Shown: one piece after another, positions 17,703 to 26,567 of the stretch
How positions within the stretch are numbered: the first letter of the stretch is position 1
Layout of the letters: each line of letters opens with the position of its first letter
Position numbers and translations under genes: made by a program
Assembly: GCA_026392155.1 (NCBI GenBank)
Contig: JAPLCP010000079.1
Location: 75,618 to 139,617 of the forward strand
Origin: Armatimonadota bacterium
GTDB lineage: Bacteria; Armatimonadota; Armatimonadia; Armatimonadales; Armatimonadaceae
DNA: 64,000 nucleotides
Direction of reading: 5' to 3'
The notes under the pieces: model-generated
Databases searched by the model: none
The model's input: the letters and a program-made list of their open reading frames with translations, nothing else
Told to the model about the DNA's origin: nothing

Positions 17703-18902
17703 ATGATACAGAAAAGTTCTTCGCTTGACTGGCCGCAGTGGCGCGGTCCTCTCCGTGACTCCCATGTTAGTGGTTTTAAGGCTCCGTCACGCTGGCCTGC
17801 TCAGCTCGGCAAAAAATGGTCTATCAATGTGGGAGAGGGACACTCTTCCCCCATTATCGTAGGAAATCGTGCCTTTGTGATCGTGCGGCAAGGCAACGAC
17901 GAGCACGTGCTCTGTCTGGACATGGCAACGGGAAAGACGCTCTGGAAAGATGTCGTGGCCGCGCCGTTCGATAGCGTTATTTTCCCGGCACAGCGCCTCG
18001 GAAAGTCCCCACGCTCCACACCTCTCTGGCACCAGGGAAAGCTCTACACCATCGGGGTCAATGGCCTGATGACGTGCTTTGATGCTACGAAAGGCAGCAT
18101 TCTCTGGCGCAAGGACTTCGCCAAGCAGTACCCGATCCCCATGCCGGTCTGCGGGGCCTCGCTCTCACCGCTGGTTGATGGCAAGAAGATCTATGTCCAC
18201 TCCGGCCACGAAGCCACGGGCTCGTTCTTGGCGCTGGATAAAGACACGGGAAAAGAGCTCTGGGCCTGGAAGGGCGAAGGGCCAGGCTACACGTCTCCGC
18301 AGCTCGCCACGATTGGTGGAGTCCGGCAGCTCATTACCGCCTCACACAACCTCTGGCTGGGACTTAGCCCCGAGAACGGGTCGGAGCTCTGGCGCTTGGC
18401 CAACCGCCAGAACATGTTCAACCACAACTCCATCACCCCCGTGATCGCGGGCGACACGGTGCTCTGTGGAGCGAATCAGCGGGCGACTTTCGCGCTCAAG
18501 CTCAGCCAGAGTGGGGGCAAGTGGGCAACGTCGAAGGTCTGGGAGTCGCGCGACGTGACCATGTCTTCTTCTAGTCCCGTGCTGGATGGCAAGCATGTCT
18601 ATGTGGTCAATGAGAAGCGGCGCGGGCAAGTGGCCGTGATGGACTTCGCCACCGGGAAAGTAACCTGGGAGTGCCCCGGCAACAAAGGCGAGCAAGTGAC
18701 GATCTTTGACATTGGCCCCTCCCTTCTCGTCTCGTCGCAGGGCGGCGAGCTGTTTGTCTACCAAAAAATGGGCGATACCCTTAAGGAAACTGCCAAGTAC
18801 GAAGTGGCGGATTCGGCCATGTGGTCAAGCCCGGCAATCTCGGGGAACCGCCTGCTCGTCAAAGGCGCGTCCACCCTGGCTCTTTGGGATATTCCCGCCT
18901 GA
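17703..18902 (+). CDS. PQQ-like beta-propeller repeat protein
   Basis: A 399-residue protein built of WD40-like PQQ/pyrrolo-quinoline repeats. The start DWPQWRGPLRDSHVSGF is the usual opening of this family. Blades show the pattern ATGKTLWKDVV, ATKGSILWRKDF, DTGKELWAWKG, NGSELWRLANR and ATGKVTWECPG. No signal peptide is visible, so it may be cytoplasmic or use a non-classical route. Such proteins scaffold assemblies (BamB-like) or bind quinone cofactor; the Trp/acid residues of true quinoprotein dehydrogenases are not evident, so I infer a scaffold. The ATG overlaps a TATGAT hexamer, so the real promoter is unclear. It ends before a terminator. Confidence 0.88.
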   Translation: MIQKSSSLDWPQWRGPLRDSHVSGFKAPSRWPAQLGKKWSINVGEGHSSPIIVGNRAFVIVRQGNDEHVLCLDMATGKTLWKDVVAAPFDSVIFPAQRLGKSPRSTPLWHQGKLYTIGVNGLMTCFDATKGSILWRKDFAKQYPIPMPVCGASLSPLVDGKKIYVHSGHEATGSFLALDKDTGKELWAWKGEGPGYTSPQLATIGGVRQLITASHNLWLGLSPENGSELWRLANRQNMFNHNSITPVIAGDTVLCGANQRATFALKLSQSGGKWATSKVWESRDVTMSSSSPVLDGKHVYVVNEKRRGQVAVMDFATGKVTWECPGNKGEQVTIFDIGPSLLVSSQGGELFVYQKMGDTLKETAKYEVADSAMWSSPAISGNRLLVKGASTLALWDIPA

Positions 18903-18931
18903 GCGAGCGTCACTTTAATCTCCTCTTCATA

Positions 18932-18961
18932 GGTAGCGTGATACAATCACGCTACCTTTAT
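18932..18961 (+). terminator. hairpin terminator after the PQQ-propeller gene
   Basis: GGTAGCGTGA and TCACGCTACC form a perfect 10-bp stem with loop TACAA, followed by TTTAT. The loop plus the next base read TACAAT, the -10 consensus of this genome, so the same site may also start the prepilin message. Confidence 0.8.
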
Positions 18962-18983
18962 CTATTTGGTTGGAGTATTTCCC

Positions 18984-19844
18984 ATGAAAAAGCGCAGTGG
19001 TTTCACCCTAATTGAGCTTCTCGTTGTCATCGCCATTATCGCGATTCTCGCCGCCATTCTTTTCCCTGTTTTTGCACAAGCACGAGAAAAAGCCCGGCAG
19101 ACAAGCTGTCTCTCCAACATGAAGCAGGTCGGTCTTGGGATCATGATGTACTCTCAGGACTACGATGAGACATTTCCGCTGGGATCTTATATTCTGGGGA
19201 CGATGACAGCTGCCGTTACGTGGCAAGACCTCGTCGAACCCTATGTTAAGTCGGGAGCGGGCGCGACGAACGTCAATATCGTGGGCCGTGTGGACGCGCC
19301 GTTCTGGATCTGCCCTAGCATCACTCCCAATGGCAAAGATCTTCCTATGGCTGCCGGAGATACCGTGCCCTTTGCGACTTCGGGTGTCTCGCCGATTGCT
19401 AACTTCTACTCCAAAGCATTCAGCTACATGAACAATAGTAATCTCATGCCGACAAGCCACCGCTCTGCTCCTACAGCCGGTATAAACGGCTGGTTTCCGC
19501 TGGGAATTCAGTCCTTACCTGTAGTCGAGTCCCCCGCACAGCGCGTTCTCGCCTGCGAGGGCATGGGCTATGTGGGCAACACCGGCGGCGACGACTGGAC
19601 GACCAACTGCACGGTTGGGGTGGAGACAGGCTTTCCGAGTCTGCCGGGACGCTTATTGGGCCGTGCGGATAACTACTGTGGGGCGCGCTATCGCCACAGC
19701 GGTGGCGCGAACTACACCCTCGCGGATGGTCATGCCAAGTGGTTCAAGGCTCCGAACAACTCGTGGCGTGCCCGTAGTACCCAGGGTGCCGCCTGGCGCA
19801 AGTCTCTGGCTCCCAATGCCAGTGTCTGGTTCCGCGAGGACTAA
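18984..19844 (+). CDS. DUF1559-type prepilin with N-terminal cleavage/methylation motif
   Basis: A 286-residue type IV pilin-like protein. The class III-type leader MKKRSG is followed by [20 protein letters not shown], so prepilin peptidase would cut between G and F. The stretch [20 protein letters not shown] is the Armatimonadota form. The C-terminal H-X9-DG motif is present as [17 protein letters not shown]. Such proteins are very abundant in Armatimonadota and Planctomycetes and are thought to be exported through a type IV pilus or type II secretion-like machine; the role is unknown. ATG 18984 has TTGGAG upstream and opens directly on the leader, so I prefer it to the ORF-track start at 18966. 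Confidence 0.93.
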   Translation: MKKRSGFTLIELLVVIAIIAILAAILFPVFAQAREKARQTSCLSNMKQVGLGIMMYSQDYDETFPLGSYILGTMTAAVTWQDLVEPYVKSGAGATNVNIVGRVDAPFWICPSITPNGKDLPMAAGDTVPFATSGVSPIANFYSKAFSYMNNSNLMPTSHRSAPTAGINGWFPLGIQSLPVVESPAQRVLACEGMGYVGNTGGDDWTTNCTVGVETGFPSLPGRLLGRADNYCGARYRHSGGANYTLADGHAKWFKAPNNSWRARSTQGAAWRKSLAPNASVWFRED

Positions 19845-19860
19845 ATTGCCTCTTACCGGG

Positions 19861-19866
19861 TAGAAT
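19861..19866 (+). promoter_or_regulatory. -10 hexamer TAGAAT before GT4 gene, leaderless type
   Basis: GGGTAGAAT, 6 nt, then the ATG at 19873. It lies only 17 bp after the prepilin stop. Confidence 0.6.
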
Positions 19867-19872
19867 CTCCCT

Positions 19873-21141
19873 ATGCGACTGGTGTATCTGACCACAGGAA
19901 CGGGGAGCTTCTACTGCGGGAGCTGCATGCGCGATAATGCGCTCGTGCTGGCGCTTCGCAAGCGTGGCCACGATGCGCTCCTCGTGCCGATGTATCTCCC
20001 CCTCACCCTAGATGAGGTCTCGGCAGCAGAGAACATTCCCGTGTTCTATGGCGGGATCAACTCCTACTTGCAGCAAGTCTCGCCGCTGTTTCGGCACACA
20101 CCCCGCTGGCTGGACAAGCTCTTGGACTCCCCCAAGGCGCTGGCTAGTGCGGGTAAGCGTGCTGGAATGACCAAGGCAAGTGAGCTAGGCCCCATGACTC
20201 TCTCGATGCTAAAGGGCGAAGAGGGCAACCAGAAGAAAGAGCTGGAGCGCCTGGTGGAGTGGCTGGCAAGCGAGAAACCCGACTGGGTGGTTCTCTCCAA
20301 CGCACTCCTGCTGGGCATGGGACGGCGAATTCGCGAGGCAACGGGTGCCAAGATCGCCTGTACCCTCCAGGGAGAAGACGGCTTTCTCGATGCTCTAGGC
20401 GCTCCGTTTAACACAAAATGCTGGGAGCTTGTCGGGGAGCGTGGTGCGGAGTTTGACGCACTGATTCCCGTGAGCCACTATCACAGCGAGCTGATGCAAC
20501 GGCGTGCAAAGCTTCCCCCCGAGAAACTTCACGTGGTCTACAACGGCATTGATCTCACGGGCTATGTCCCCCGCGCCGAGCCGCCCGAAACACTCACGCT
20601 CGGCTATCTTGCCCGGATGTACGAACCCAAGGGCCTGGGGACACTGATCGAAGCGTTTCTTCTACTTGCTCCCCGATTGCCGCAGCTCAAGCTTGCCGTG
20701 GCGGGAGCGCAAGTTGGGTACGATCATTTCTACGTGGGAAAGCTCGTGGCCAAACTCGCCGCCGCTGGCCTGGCAGATCGGGTCAGCTGGCATCCCAATG
20801 TCAGTCGCGATGAGAAAATTGCGTTTCTCAAAAACCTCACGGTGCTCTCCGTTCCCGCGACGTATGGCGAGTCGTTTGGGCTCTATGTCATCGAAGCACT
20901 GGCCGCAGGTGTCCCTGTTGTGCAGCCTAAACACGGCGGCTTCCCCGAGATTCTGGCCCAGACCGGCGGCGGCGCTCTCTACGAGCCTCTCACTCCCGAA
21001 GCCCTCGCCCATGCCCTAGAAACGCTGCTCTCTGATCCCAAAGCCGCCTTTGAGCTTGGTGCCGTGGGCCAGAAAGCGGTCTTCGAGAAGTTCAGCGTAG
21101 ACGCAATGGCAGAAGGCGTCGAGAAGGTGCTGACATCATAA
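19873..21141 (+). CDS. glycosyltransferase family 4 (GT-B fold)
   Basis: A 422-residue cytoplasmic glycosyltransferase. The N-terminal MRLVYLTTGTGSFYCGSCMR with RDNALVLALRKRGHD is a subgroup I associate with Planctomycetes and related phyla. The C-terminal GT-B half has LTLGYLARMYEPKGLGTLIE and the sugar-nucleotide site SFGLYVIEALAAGVPVVQPK with HGGFPEIL. Donor and acceptor are unknown. The start is set by the leaderless promoter 6 nt upstream. Downstream genes are an aspartyl protease and kdsB, so an envelope role is plausible. Confidence 0.9.
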   Translation: MRLVYLTTGTGSFYCGSCMRDNALVLALRKRGHDALLVPMYLPLTLDEVSAAENIPVFYGGINSYLQQVSPLFRHTPRWLDKLLDSPKALASAGKRAGMTKASELGPMTLSMLKGEEGNQKKELERLVEWLASEKPDWVVLSNALLLGMGRRIREATGAKIACTLQGEDGFLDALGAPFNTKCWELVGERGAEFDALIPVSHYHSELMQRRAKLPPEKLHVVYNGIDLTGYVPRAEPPETLTLGYLARMYEPKGLGTLIEAFLLLAPRLPQLKLAVAGAQVGYDHFYVGKLVAKLAAAGLADRVSWHPNVSRDEKIAFLKNLTVLSVPATYGESFGLYVIEALAAGVPVVQPKHGGFPEILAQTGGGALYEPLTPEALAHALETLLSDPKAAFELGAVGQKAVFEKFSVDAMAEGVEKVLTS

Positions 21142-21164
21142 AGCAGACAAGCAATGAGATTCCG

Positions 21165-22235
21165 GTGGCTCGTCAGGGAAACTATCTCTTTGTGAAGGCG
21201 CGTGTTGGTGTCCGCGAGGTGGTGCTCTGTGTGGACTCCGGGGCGGGGATCCATGTTCTAACTCCGCAGGCCGCTATGCGCTTGGGACTTTTACCGCCCG
21301 ATAGTGCCACCCGCAACGTGACGGGCACGGCGGCGACCGTAGCGGCGCGGCAGATTCGGCTGACGCAGCTCTCCATTGGAGGACTCTCGCTGGCGGACAC
21401 GGAGGCGGTCGCGGTGCCTCTGCCGTCATCGCTGGGCTGTGACGGTCTGCTGGGCTACCCGCTCTTTGCGCAGTGGGTTGTCACCCTAGACTATACCGCC
21501 AGCACTCTCACGCTGAGCCTCCCAGAGACATTTACACCGCCGACGGGAGCGGCTTCACTGCCTCTCAAGATCGAGGGGAATATTCCCCAAGCGCAAGTGG
21601 AGCTGGATGGAATCGCGTGCTGGATGGAGCTAGACACAGGCTCCAGCGGCGAGGTGGATCTGAATGCACCGTTTGTGGAGAAGAACAAGCTCCGGGAGCG
21701 CTACTCCAAGCGCATTGCCATGCCGACCGGAATTGGGGTGGGCGGCGTGAGCTACGGCGAGGCAGCCCGCGCGACTCAGCTCAAGCTGGGGCCATTTGCG
21801 CTGGAAAAGCCGCTGATCAAGCTCTCGCAGCAGAAAAGTGGGGCGGATGCCTCGGAGCGAGCGGCGGGACGGCTCGGGGCGGAGGTTCTGCGGCGCTTCA
21901 CGGTGACGTTTGACTACGGACGAAAGCGGCTCTACCTAACACCCAATGCCCAGCTCCGCGATCCCTTCTCCTTCACCACATCGGGCCTTCTGCCCCTCTA
22001 TGAAAACTTTGAGTGGCGTGTCTTTGCCGTCTTGCCCGACTCCCCTGCCAGCGAAGCCGGAGTCACCACGGACGATCAGATTCTGGCGGTGGATGGGCGC
22101 TCGGCCAATAAGCTCAACCTCTACACCCTCAGCGAGCTTCTGCGCCGTCCCATGGGCACAAGAGTCCCCCTTCAGCTCCGCGCCTCCACGGGGCGTATCC
22201 GCCGCGTCAACCTCATCTTGCGCGAGCTTCTGTAG
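21165..22235 (+). CDS. retropepsin-like aspartyl protease with C-terminal PDZ domain
   Basis: A 356-residue protein with two pepsin-like half-sites, LCVDSGAGIHVLTPQAA near residue 25 and WMELDTGSSGEVDL near residue 150, so a single chain could form the active site. The last 90 residues form a PDZ domain: FAVLPDSPASEAGVTTDDQI followed by LAVDGRSANKLNLYTLSELL. No signal peptide is visible from the GTG start at 21165, 23 bp after the previous stop; an upstream non-ATG start cannot be excluded. The family is periplasmic or cytoplasmic in bacteria, with unknown substrates. Confidence 0.82.
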   Translation: MARQGNYLFVKARVGVREVVLCVDSGAGIHVLTPQAAMRLGLLPPDSATRNVTGTAATVAARQIRLTQLSIGGLSLADTEAVAVPLPSSLGCDGLLGYPLFAQWVVTLDYTASTLTLSLPETFTPPTGAASLPLKIEGNIPQAQVELDGIACWMELDTGSSGEVDLNAPFVEKNKLRERYSKRIAMPTGIGVGGVSYGEAARATQLKLGPFALEKPLIKLSQQKSGADASERAAGRLGAEVLRRFTVTFDYGRKRLYLTPNAQLRDPFSFTTSGLLPLYENFEWRVFAVLPDSPASEAGVTTDDQILAVDGRSANKLNLYTLSELLRRPMGTRVPLQLRASTGRIRRVNLILRELL

Positions 22236-22237
22236 GG

Positions 22238-22243
22238 TACACT
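22238..22243 (+). promoter_or_regulatory. -10 hexamer TACACT before kdsB, leaderless type
   Basis: GGGTACACT starts right after the protease TAG, with 7 nt to GTG 22251. It resets the kdsB start from the TTG in the ORF track. Confidence 0.6.
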
Positions 22244-22250
22244 CTTGGGC

Positions 22251-22976
22251 GTGAAAGCTGTAGCCTTGATTCCGGCGCGCCTTGCGGCGACGCGTCTTCC
22301 TGATAAGCCCCTTGCTCTGATTGCGGGCAAGCCGATGATCCAGCATGTCTGGGAGCGGGCTCGGCAGGCATCTCGGATTGACGATGTCTTTATCGCCACG
22401 CCCGACCAGGCCATCGCCGATGCCGTGCGTGCGTTTGGCGGCAGTGTGCTCATGACGCGGGGGGATCATCAGACGGGTACAGATCGCCTCGCCGAGGCCG
22501 CCCAGCAGCTTGCCTCAGAGGTGACCGTGATTGTCAATGTCCAAGGCGATGAGCCTCTGATCGAGCCTGCGACAATAGACGCCGCTGCGGAGCCGCTTCT
22601 GGCAGATGCAAATCTCGCCATGTCGAGCCTCTGCTGCCCGCTCCCCGAGGGGCGTGAGGGCGACCCTAATGTCGTAAAAGTCGTGCTGACCCAGACCGGC
22701 TACGCGCTTTATTTTTCTCGCTCGCCGCTTCCCTACCGTCGCAACGCCGATGCACCGGGCTACCAGCCGCTCCAGCACATCGGGCTCTACGCGTACCGTC
22801 GAGACTTTCTGGAGACCTTCCCCACCCTGCCACGAACGCCCCTAGAGCAGATTGAGTCGCTGGAACAGCTTCGCGCTCTTGAGCACGGCTATCGGATCAA
22901 GATGATCTTCACAAACCGCGCCCCCGAGTCCGTGGACACGCCCGAGGACCTAGAGCGCGTCCGAGCGCTTTTCTAA
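22251..22976 (+). CDS. kdsB: 3-deoxy-manno-octulosonate cytidylyltransferase
   Basis: A 241-residue cytoplasmic enzyme that makes CMP-Kdo from CTP and Kdo for LPS inner core synthesis. Diagnostic stretches are ALIPARLAATRLPDKPL, GKPMIQHVWERA, MTRGDHQTGTDRLAEA, VNVQGDEPLI and HIGLYAYRRDFL. Length fits the family (245-250). The GTG start is 7 nt after a TACACT hexamer; the ORF track uses TTG 22245. The 3' end overlaps the convergent HMG-CoA lyase gene by 27 bp. It pairs functionally with kdsA at 32622 and the lpx operon at 43.5 kb. Confidence 0.95.
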   Translation: MKAVALIPARLAATRLPDKPLALIAGKPMIQHVWERARQASRIDDVFIATPDQAIADAVRAFGGSVLMTRGDHQTGTDRLAEAAQQLASEVTVIVNVQGDEPLIEPATIDAAAEPLLADANLAMSSLCCPLPEGREGDPNVVKVVLTQTGYALYFSRSPLPYRRNADAPGYQPLQHIGLYAYRRDFLETFPTLPRTPLEQIESLEQLRALEHGYRIKMIFTNRAPESVDTPEDLERVRALF

Positions 22977-23813
22977 GCGAGAGCGTAGCCAACGGCCTAC
23001 TGCGCTCAGAGCGAGAGTATCTAGCCCCGTCTCGTAGCCCAGTGTTGCAAGGTGCAAGGCGAGCTTCTCCGTGGCCAGGTTCCCTGCCGCACCGGGAGCA
23101 AATGGGCAGCCGCCGAGTCCTCCCACCGCACCATCAAAGCAAGTCAAGCCAAAACCCAGTGCGACATCAACATGCTCTAGTGCGCGTCCATTGGTGTCAT
23201 GAAAGTGCCCCGCCAGCCGCGATGCAGGCACGCGGGGCAAGATATGCTCTAGCAGCGAGGCGATCTCTTCGGGTACTGCTCTGCCAAGAGTCTCCCCCAG
23301 CGCGACTTCATCGCAGCCCAGCGCCGCGACTTGCTCAATGACTTGTGCGGCTTGCTCGGGTGAAACCTTGCCTTCGTAGGGGCACTGTGTCACTGTGGAG
23401 ACATAGCCCCGCACCCAGCAGCCGTGCTGCCGTGCGGTTTTCACCACGTCGGCATACTCGGTAAGTGAGCTTGCAATGGAGCGCCCGATGTTTTTTTCAC
23501 AGAAGCTCTCGGAGGCCGCCGTGAAGATCGCAATGGCCGTGGCACCAGCCGCGAGTGCTCGCTCCAGCCCTTTCAGATTCGGCACCAGCACCGAGAAACG
23601 GGCCACGGAACGATCCAGCCCCGCCATGACTTCGGTGGCATCGGCGAGCTGAGGGACGAGCTTGGGGTGGACAAAGGCCGTCGCCTCGATCTCCGTACAG
23701 CCTGCCGCGATCAGCTTCTGGATCAGCATCAGCTTCTCTGCTGTCGCCAGTGTAACCGCTTCGTTTTGCAGGCCATCGCGCGGCCCTACCTCGACGATTC
23801 GAATCGCGGTCAT
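22950..23813 (-). CDS. mvaB: hydroxymethylglutaryl-CoA lyase
   Basis: A 287-residue TIM-barrel enzyme that splits HMG-CoA to acetyl-CoA and acetoacetate, the last step of leucine breakdown. It shows the start IRIVEVGPRDGLQNE (DRE-TIM metal motif), SESFCEKNIGRS, HFHDTNGRALEHV and the active-site Cys loop AVGGLGGCPFAPGAAGN. I chose ATG 23813, which overlaps the biotin-carrier stop as ATGA; the longer ORF-track start lies out of frame inside that gene. It is the last gene of the operon and overlaps kdsB tail to tail. Confidence 0.94.
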   Translation of the reverse strand: MTAIRIVEVGPRDGLQNEAVTLATAEKLMLIQKLIAAGCTEIEATAFVHPKLVPQLADATEVMAGLDRSVARFSVLVPNLKGLERALAAGATAIAIFTAASESFCEKNIGRSIASSLTEYADVVKTARQHGCWVRGYVSTVTQCPYEGKVSPEQAAQVIEQVAALGCDEVALGETLGRAVPEEIASLLEHILPRVPASRLAGHFHDTNGRALEHVDVALGFGLTCFDGAVGGLGGCPFAPGAAGNLATEKLALHLATLGYETGLDTLALSAVGRWLRSRLEKRSDAL

Positions 23814-24253
23814 GCCTTCTCTAGCTCCACCAGAGTCGCGCCGTGCTCCACCCGATCGCCCGGAGCAGCGTGAACTGCGCTCACCGTGCCGGCAAACGGA
23901 GCCTCCAAGGTCGCCATCACCTTCATCGCCTCCATGACCGCCAGTGGCTGGTAGGCTTTGACACTCTGACCAACGACGACATGCACGGCGCGGACGATCC
24001 CCGCCATCGGGGCGGAGAGGCTCCCAGCTTTTTGCCGAGCAGCAGCACGCCGACCCTGCGCGGGTTGAAAGCGCCACGTGTGTCCATCAAGCCCCAGAAA
24101 GACCTCGCCGCGCTCGCCGTGTGCGACGGTCACCACGGTCACAGAGTCCCCGTCTTGCACCTCAATATCACCGCCTGGCAGTGTCCGAGTGGTAACCGCG
24201 CTGTCGCGCTCAACCTCCCACTCTTGCTGCCCACAGAGCCACTTGGTACTCAT
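23810..24253 (-). CDS. biotin carboxyl carrier protein of the acyl-CoA carboxylase
   Basis: A 147-residue protein whose C-terminal 70 residues form a biotinyl domain. The biotinylated Lys is in VMEAMKVM, with the preceding GIVRAVHVVVGQSVKAYQ and following APGDRVEHGATLVELEKA. In most methylcrotonyl-CoA carboxylases this domain is fused to the biotin carboxylase; here it is a separate gene whose ATG overlaps the carboxylase stop (ATGA). The N-terminal half (WEVERDSAVTTRTLPGGDIE) matches the linker found in alpha subunits, so this looks like a split alpha subunit. The split point coincides with repeat R2. Confidence 0.92.
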   Translation of the reverse strand: MSTKWLCGQQEWEVERDSAVTTRTLPGGDIEVQDGDSVTVVTVAHGERGEVFLGLDGHTWRFQPAQGRRAAARQKAGSLSAPMAGIVRAVHVVVGQSVKAYQPLAVMEAMKVMATLEAPFAGTVSAVHAAPGDRVEHGATLVELEKA

Positions 24254-25806
24254 ACGCCGATCCTCCAGCCATCGGTAGCGTGCCAGCCAATACCCTCCTC
24301 CCCCCGCCTCTCCTCCCAATCCTGGGAGGAGGGTGAGAGAGGGGAGTCCGAATCCACCCCTCTGGCTCCCCTCCTTCCTCCCTGCCTCCGCAGGGTTGGG
24401 AGGAGGGGCTGGGGGAGGAGGGCGGCGAGGGCTTGGAGAACCACCTCGGGAATCTCTTGGGCGGGCTTCCAGCCGTTGAAGCGCTCGGTGAGGAAGCCGG
24501 TGTGGAGCTGACCAGCCACAAAGGCTTCGTCGGCGAGGAGAGCACGCAGGTACTCAATATTGGTCTGAACTCCTAGCACCGTAAATCCCGCGAGGGCCTG
24601 ATCGAGCCGGGTAAGAGCAGCCAAGCGATCCGAGCCGGCGCCGATGACTTTGGCGAGCATGGGGTCGTAGTAGGGCGGGACTTCCATCCCCTGCGTGTAG
24701 CCCGAGTCCACCCGCACACCGGGGCCGCTCGGCTCCTGCCAGCGCCGCAAGACCCCAAGCGACGGTAGAAAACCCGTGGCGGGATCTTCGGCGTAGACAC
24801 GTGCCTCAATGGCGTGCCCGCGGGAAAAGATCTCGGATTGCGTGAGAGGAAGCGTCCCGCCCTCGGCGACAGTGAGCTGCCAGCCGACTAAGTCCGTTCC
24901 TGTAATGGTCTCGGTCACCGGGTGCTCCACCTGCAGGCGCGTGTTGACCTCCAGAAAATAAAATGCATCTCCCTCGACAAGAAACTCCACGGTTCCCGCC
25001 CCGACATAGCCGACCGTCTTTCCCGCCAGCACCGCCGCATCCGCCATCTTCTGGCGCAGCTCCGGTGTCAGACCAGGCGCAGGCGACTCCTCGATAATTT
25101 TCTGGTGGCGGCGCTGGATCGAGCACTCACGTTCAAAGAGATGCACGACATTGCCGTGGGTGTCACCAAAGAGCTGGAACTCGACATGGCGTGGCTTTTG
25201 AACATAGCGCTCCAGCAAGACCCGGCCATCGCCAAAGGCGGCAAGGGCTTCGCGGCGCGCCTCGGAGAGCTGGGGTAAAAAGTCACTGAGGTCGTCCACA
25301 CGCCGCATCCCACGCCCACCACCGCCCGCACTGGCCTTGATGAGCAGCGGCGTGCCGATCTTTTCTGCCTCATCGCGTAGCACCGCATCATCCTGGTTGT
25401 CGCCATTGTAGCCCGGCACCACCGGAACCCCGGCGGCGGCCATCGTGCGTTTTGCCCCGATTTTATCCCCGAGTGCCCGAATCACCGCGCCGGGTGGCCC
25501 CACAAAGACAATCCCCGCTGCGGCGCAGGCATCCGCAAAGCCTGCGTTCTCGGACAGAAATCCGTAGCCAGGGTGAACGGCATCTGCATCGTGTGCTCGG
25601 GCGAGCTCCAGAATCTTGTCCGTGCGCAGATAGCTCTCGGTGGCAGGGCCGGGGCCAAGGCAGAAAGCCAGATCGGCAAGCGCGACATGGGGCGCGTCTC
25701 GATCGGCATCGGAGTACACTGCAACCGTCGAGATTCCCCGCTCCCGGCAGGCACGGATGATCCGAACCGCGATCTCCCCTCGGTTGGCAATGAGTAAACG
25801 CTTCAT
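24250..25806 (-). CDS. biotin carboxylase subunit of methylcrotonyl-CoA carboxylase
   Basis: A 518-residue ATP-grasp enzyme that carboxylates biotin. The start MKRLLIANRGEIAVRIIRAC, the ATP loop KASAGGGGRGMR, ECSIQRRHQKIIEESPAP and FLEVNTRLQVEHPVTE are all present. The core ends near GFLTERFNGWKPAQEIPEVV. The last 55 or so residues (from PQPLLPTLRRQGG) are encoded by the inverted palindromic repeat R2 and are not homologous to anything I know. ATG overlaps the hydratase stop. The context of hydratase, CT subunit and HMG-CoA lyase points to 3-methylcrotonyl-CoA as the final substrate. Confidence 0.93.
   Translation of the reverse strand: MKRLLIANRGEIAVRIIRACRERGISTVAVYSDADRDAPHVALADLAFCLGPGPATESYLRTDKILELARAHDADAVHPGYGFLSENAGFADACAAAGIVFVGPPGAVIRALGDKIGAKRTMAAAGVPVVPGYNGDNQDDAVLRDEAEKIGTPLLIKASAGGGGRGMRRVDDLSDFLPQLSEARREALAAFGDGRVLLERYVQKPRHVEFQLFGDTHGNVVHLFERECSIQRRHQKIIEESPAPGLTPELRQKMADAAVLAGKTVGYVGAGTVEFLVEGDAFYFLEVNTRLQVEHPVTETITGTDLVGWQLTVAEGGTLPLTQSEIFSRGHAIEARVYAEDPATGFLPSLGVLRRWQEPSGPGVRVDSGYTQGMEVPPYYDPMLAKVIGAGSDRLAALTRLDQALAGFTVLGVQTNIEYLRALLADEAFVAGQLHTGFLTERFNGWKPAQEIPEVVLQALAALLPQPLLPTLRRQGGRRGARGVDSDSPLSPSSQDWEERRGEEGIGWHATDGWRIGV
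24291..24426. repeat. inverted pair of C/G-tract palindromic repeats (R2)
   Basis: Two copies of a unit of about 55 bp (ACCCTCCTCCCCC... CTCCTCCCAATCCTGGGAGG) face each other around a 20-bp spacer. Each copy is itself palindromic. The left copy resembles R8 closely, including the flanking ATACCCTCC. The pair supplies the C-terminal tail codons of the biotin carboxylase gene. Confidence 0.8.
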
Positions 25807-26564
25807 GAGTTGCTCACCCAGCTCGGCTTCCGTTTCTCCAGAAACGCCCGAATCCCCTCTTGACCTTCAGACGATGCTCTGGCCTGCGCGATCGCTCTCA
25901 CCGTGTCTGCGGTGCCTTCGTCTAGCTCCCGGAGAAGTTTCTTCGTCGCGGCGACTGCCTCGGGGCTAAGCCGTAAAAAACTCTCTAGAAGCAGGGGAAG
26001 CTCTTTGCCATAGTCCAGCGCCGCACAGTCAATCAGCCCGATTCGTAAGGCGTGCTCTGGGTTGAAAAGCGTCGCTGTGGTAGCCAAGGCTCGAAGCGCT
26101 CCGGAGCCGATTTTCCGGCGCAGATACGGTGAGATCACGGCAGGAATCAGCCCCAGGCGAACCTCGGTCAGGCCAAAGCGTGCCTCGGGGGCAGCGATAA
26201 CAAAATCACAGGTAGCGATCAGCCCGAGTGCCCCCGCAAAGGCACTGCCATGCACGGCGGCAACCGTGAGCTTGGGACACGCATCTATTGTCTGAAAGAG
26301 CATTTGGAGTTTGCCTGCATCGGCGAGGTTTTCCTCAAAAGAGTAGCCCGCCATCTTTGCCATCCACTCCAGGTCCGCCCCGGCGCAGAAGCTCTTTCCG
26401 GCGCCTTGCAACACAATCACCGCAACCGTGGGGTTTGCCCCCAGTCTCAGAAATGTCTCGGTTAGTTCTGCGATAAGCGGCTCATTAAACGCATTGTGCA
26501 CCTCAGGACGGTTGAGGGTGACATGGGCCACGGGGCCCGAGATAACAGTGAGAATATCGTCCAT
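25803..26564 (-). CDS. enoyl-CoA hydratase, probable methylglutaconyl-CoA hydratase
   Basis: A 253-residue crotonase-fold enzyme. The CoA/oxyanion segments are KSFCAGADLEWMAKMAGYSF and VHGSAFAGALGLIATCDFVI, then ARFGLTEVRLGLIPAVISPY. The ADLEWM sequence and operon position fit the hydratase that turns 3-methylglutaconyl-CoA into HMG-CoA. It overlaps the biotin carboxylase start by ATGA and follows the carboxyltransferase gene by 3 bp. General enoyl-CoA hydratase activity is the alternative. Confidence 0.9.
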   Translation of the reverse strand: MDDILTVISGPVAHVTLNRPEVHNAFNEPLIAELTETFLRLGANPTVAVIVLQGAGKSFCAGADLEWMAKMAGYSFEENLADAGKLQMLFQTIDACPKLTVAAVHGSAFAGALGLIATCDFVIAAPEARFGLTEVRLGLIPAVISPYLRRKIGSGALRALATTATLFNPEHALRIGLIDCAALDYGKELPLLLESFLRLSPEAVAATKKLLRELDEGTADTVRAIAQARASSEGQEGIRAFLEKRKPSWVSNS

Positions 26565-26567
26565 TGG

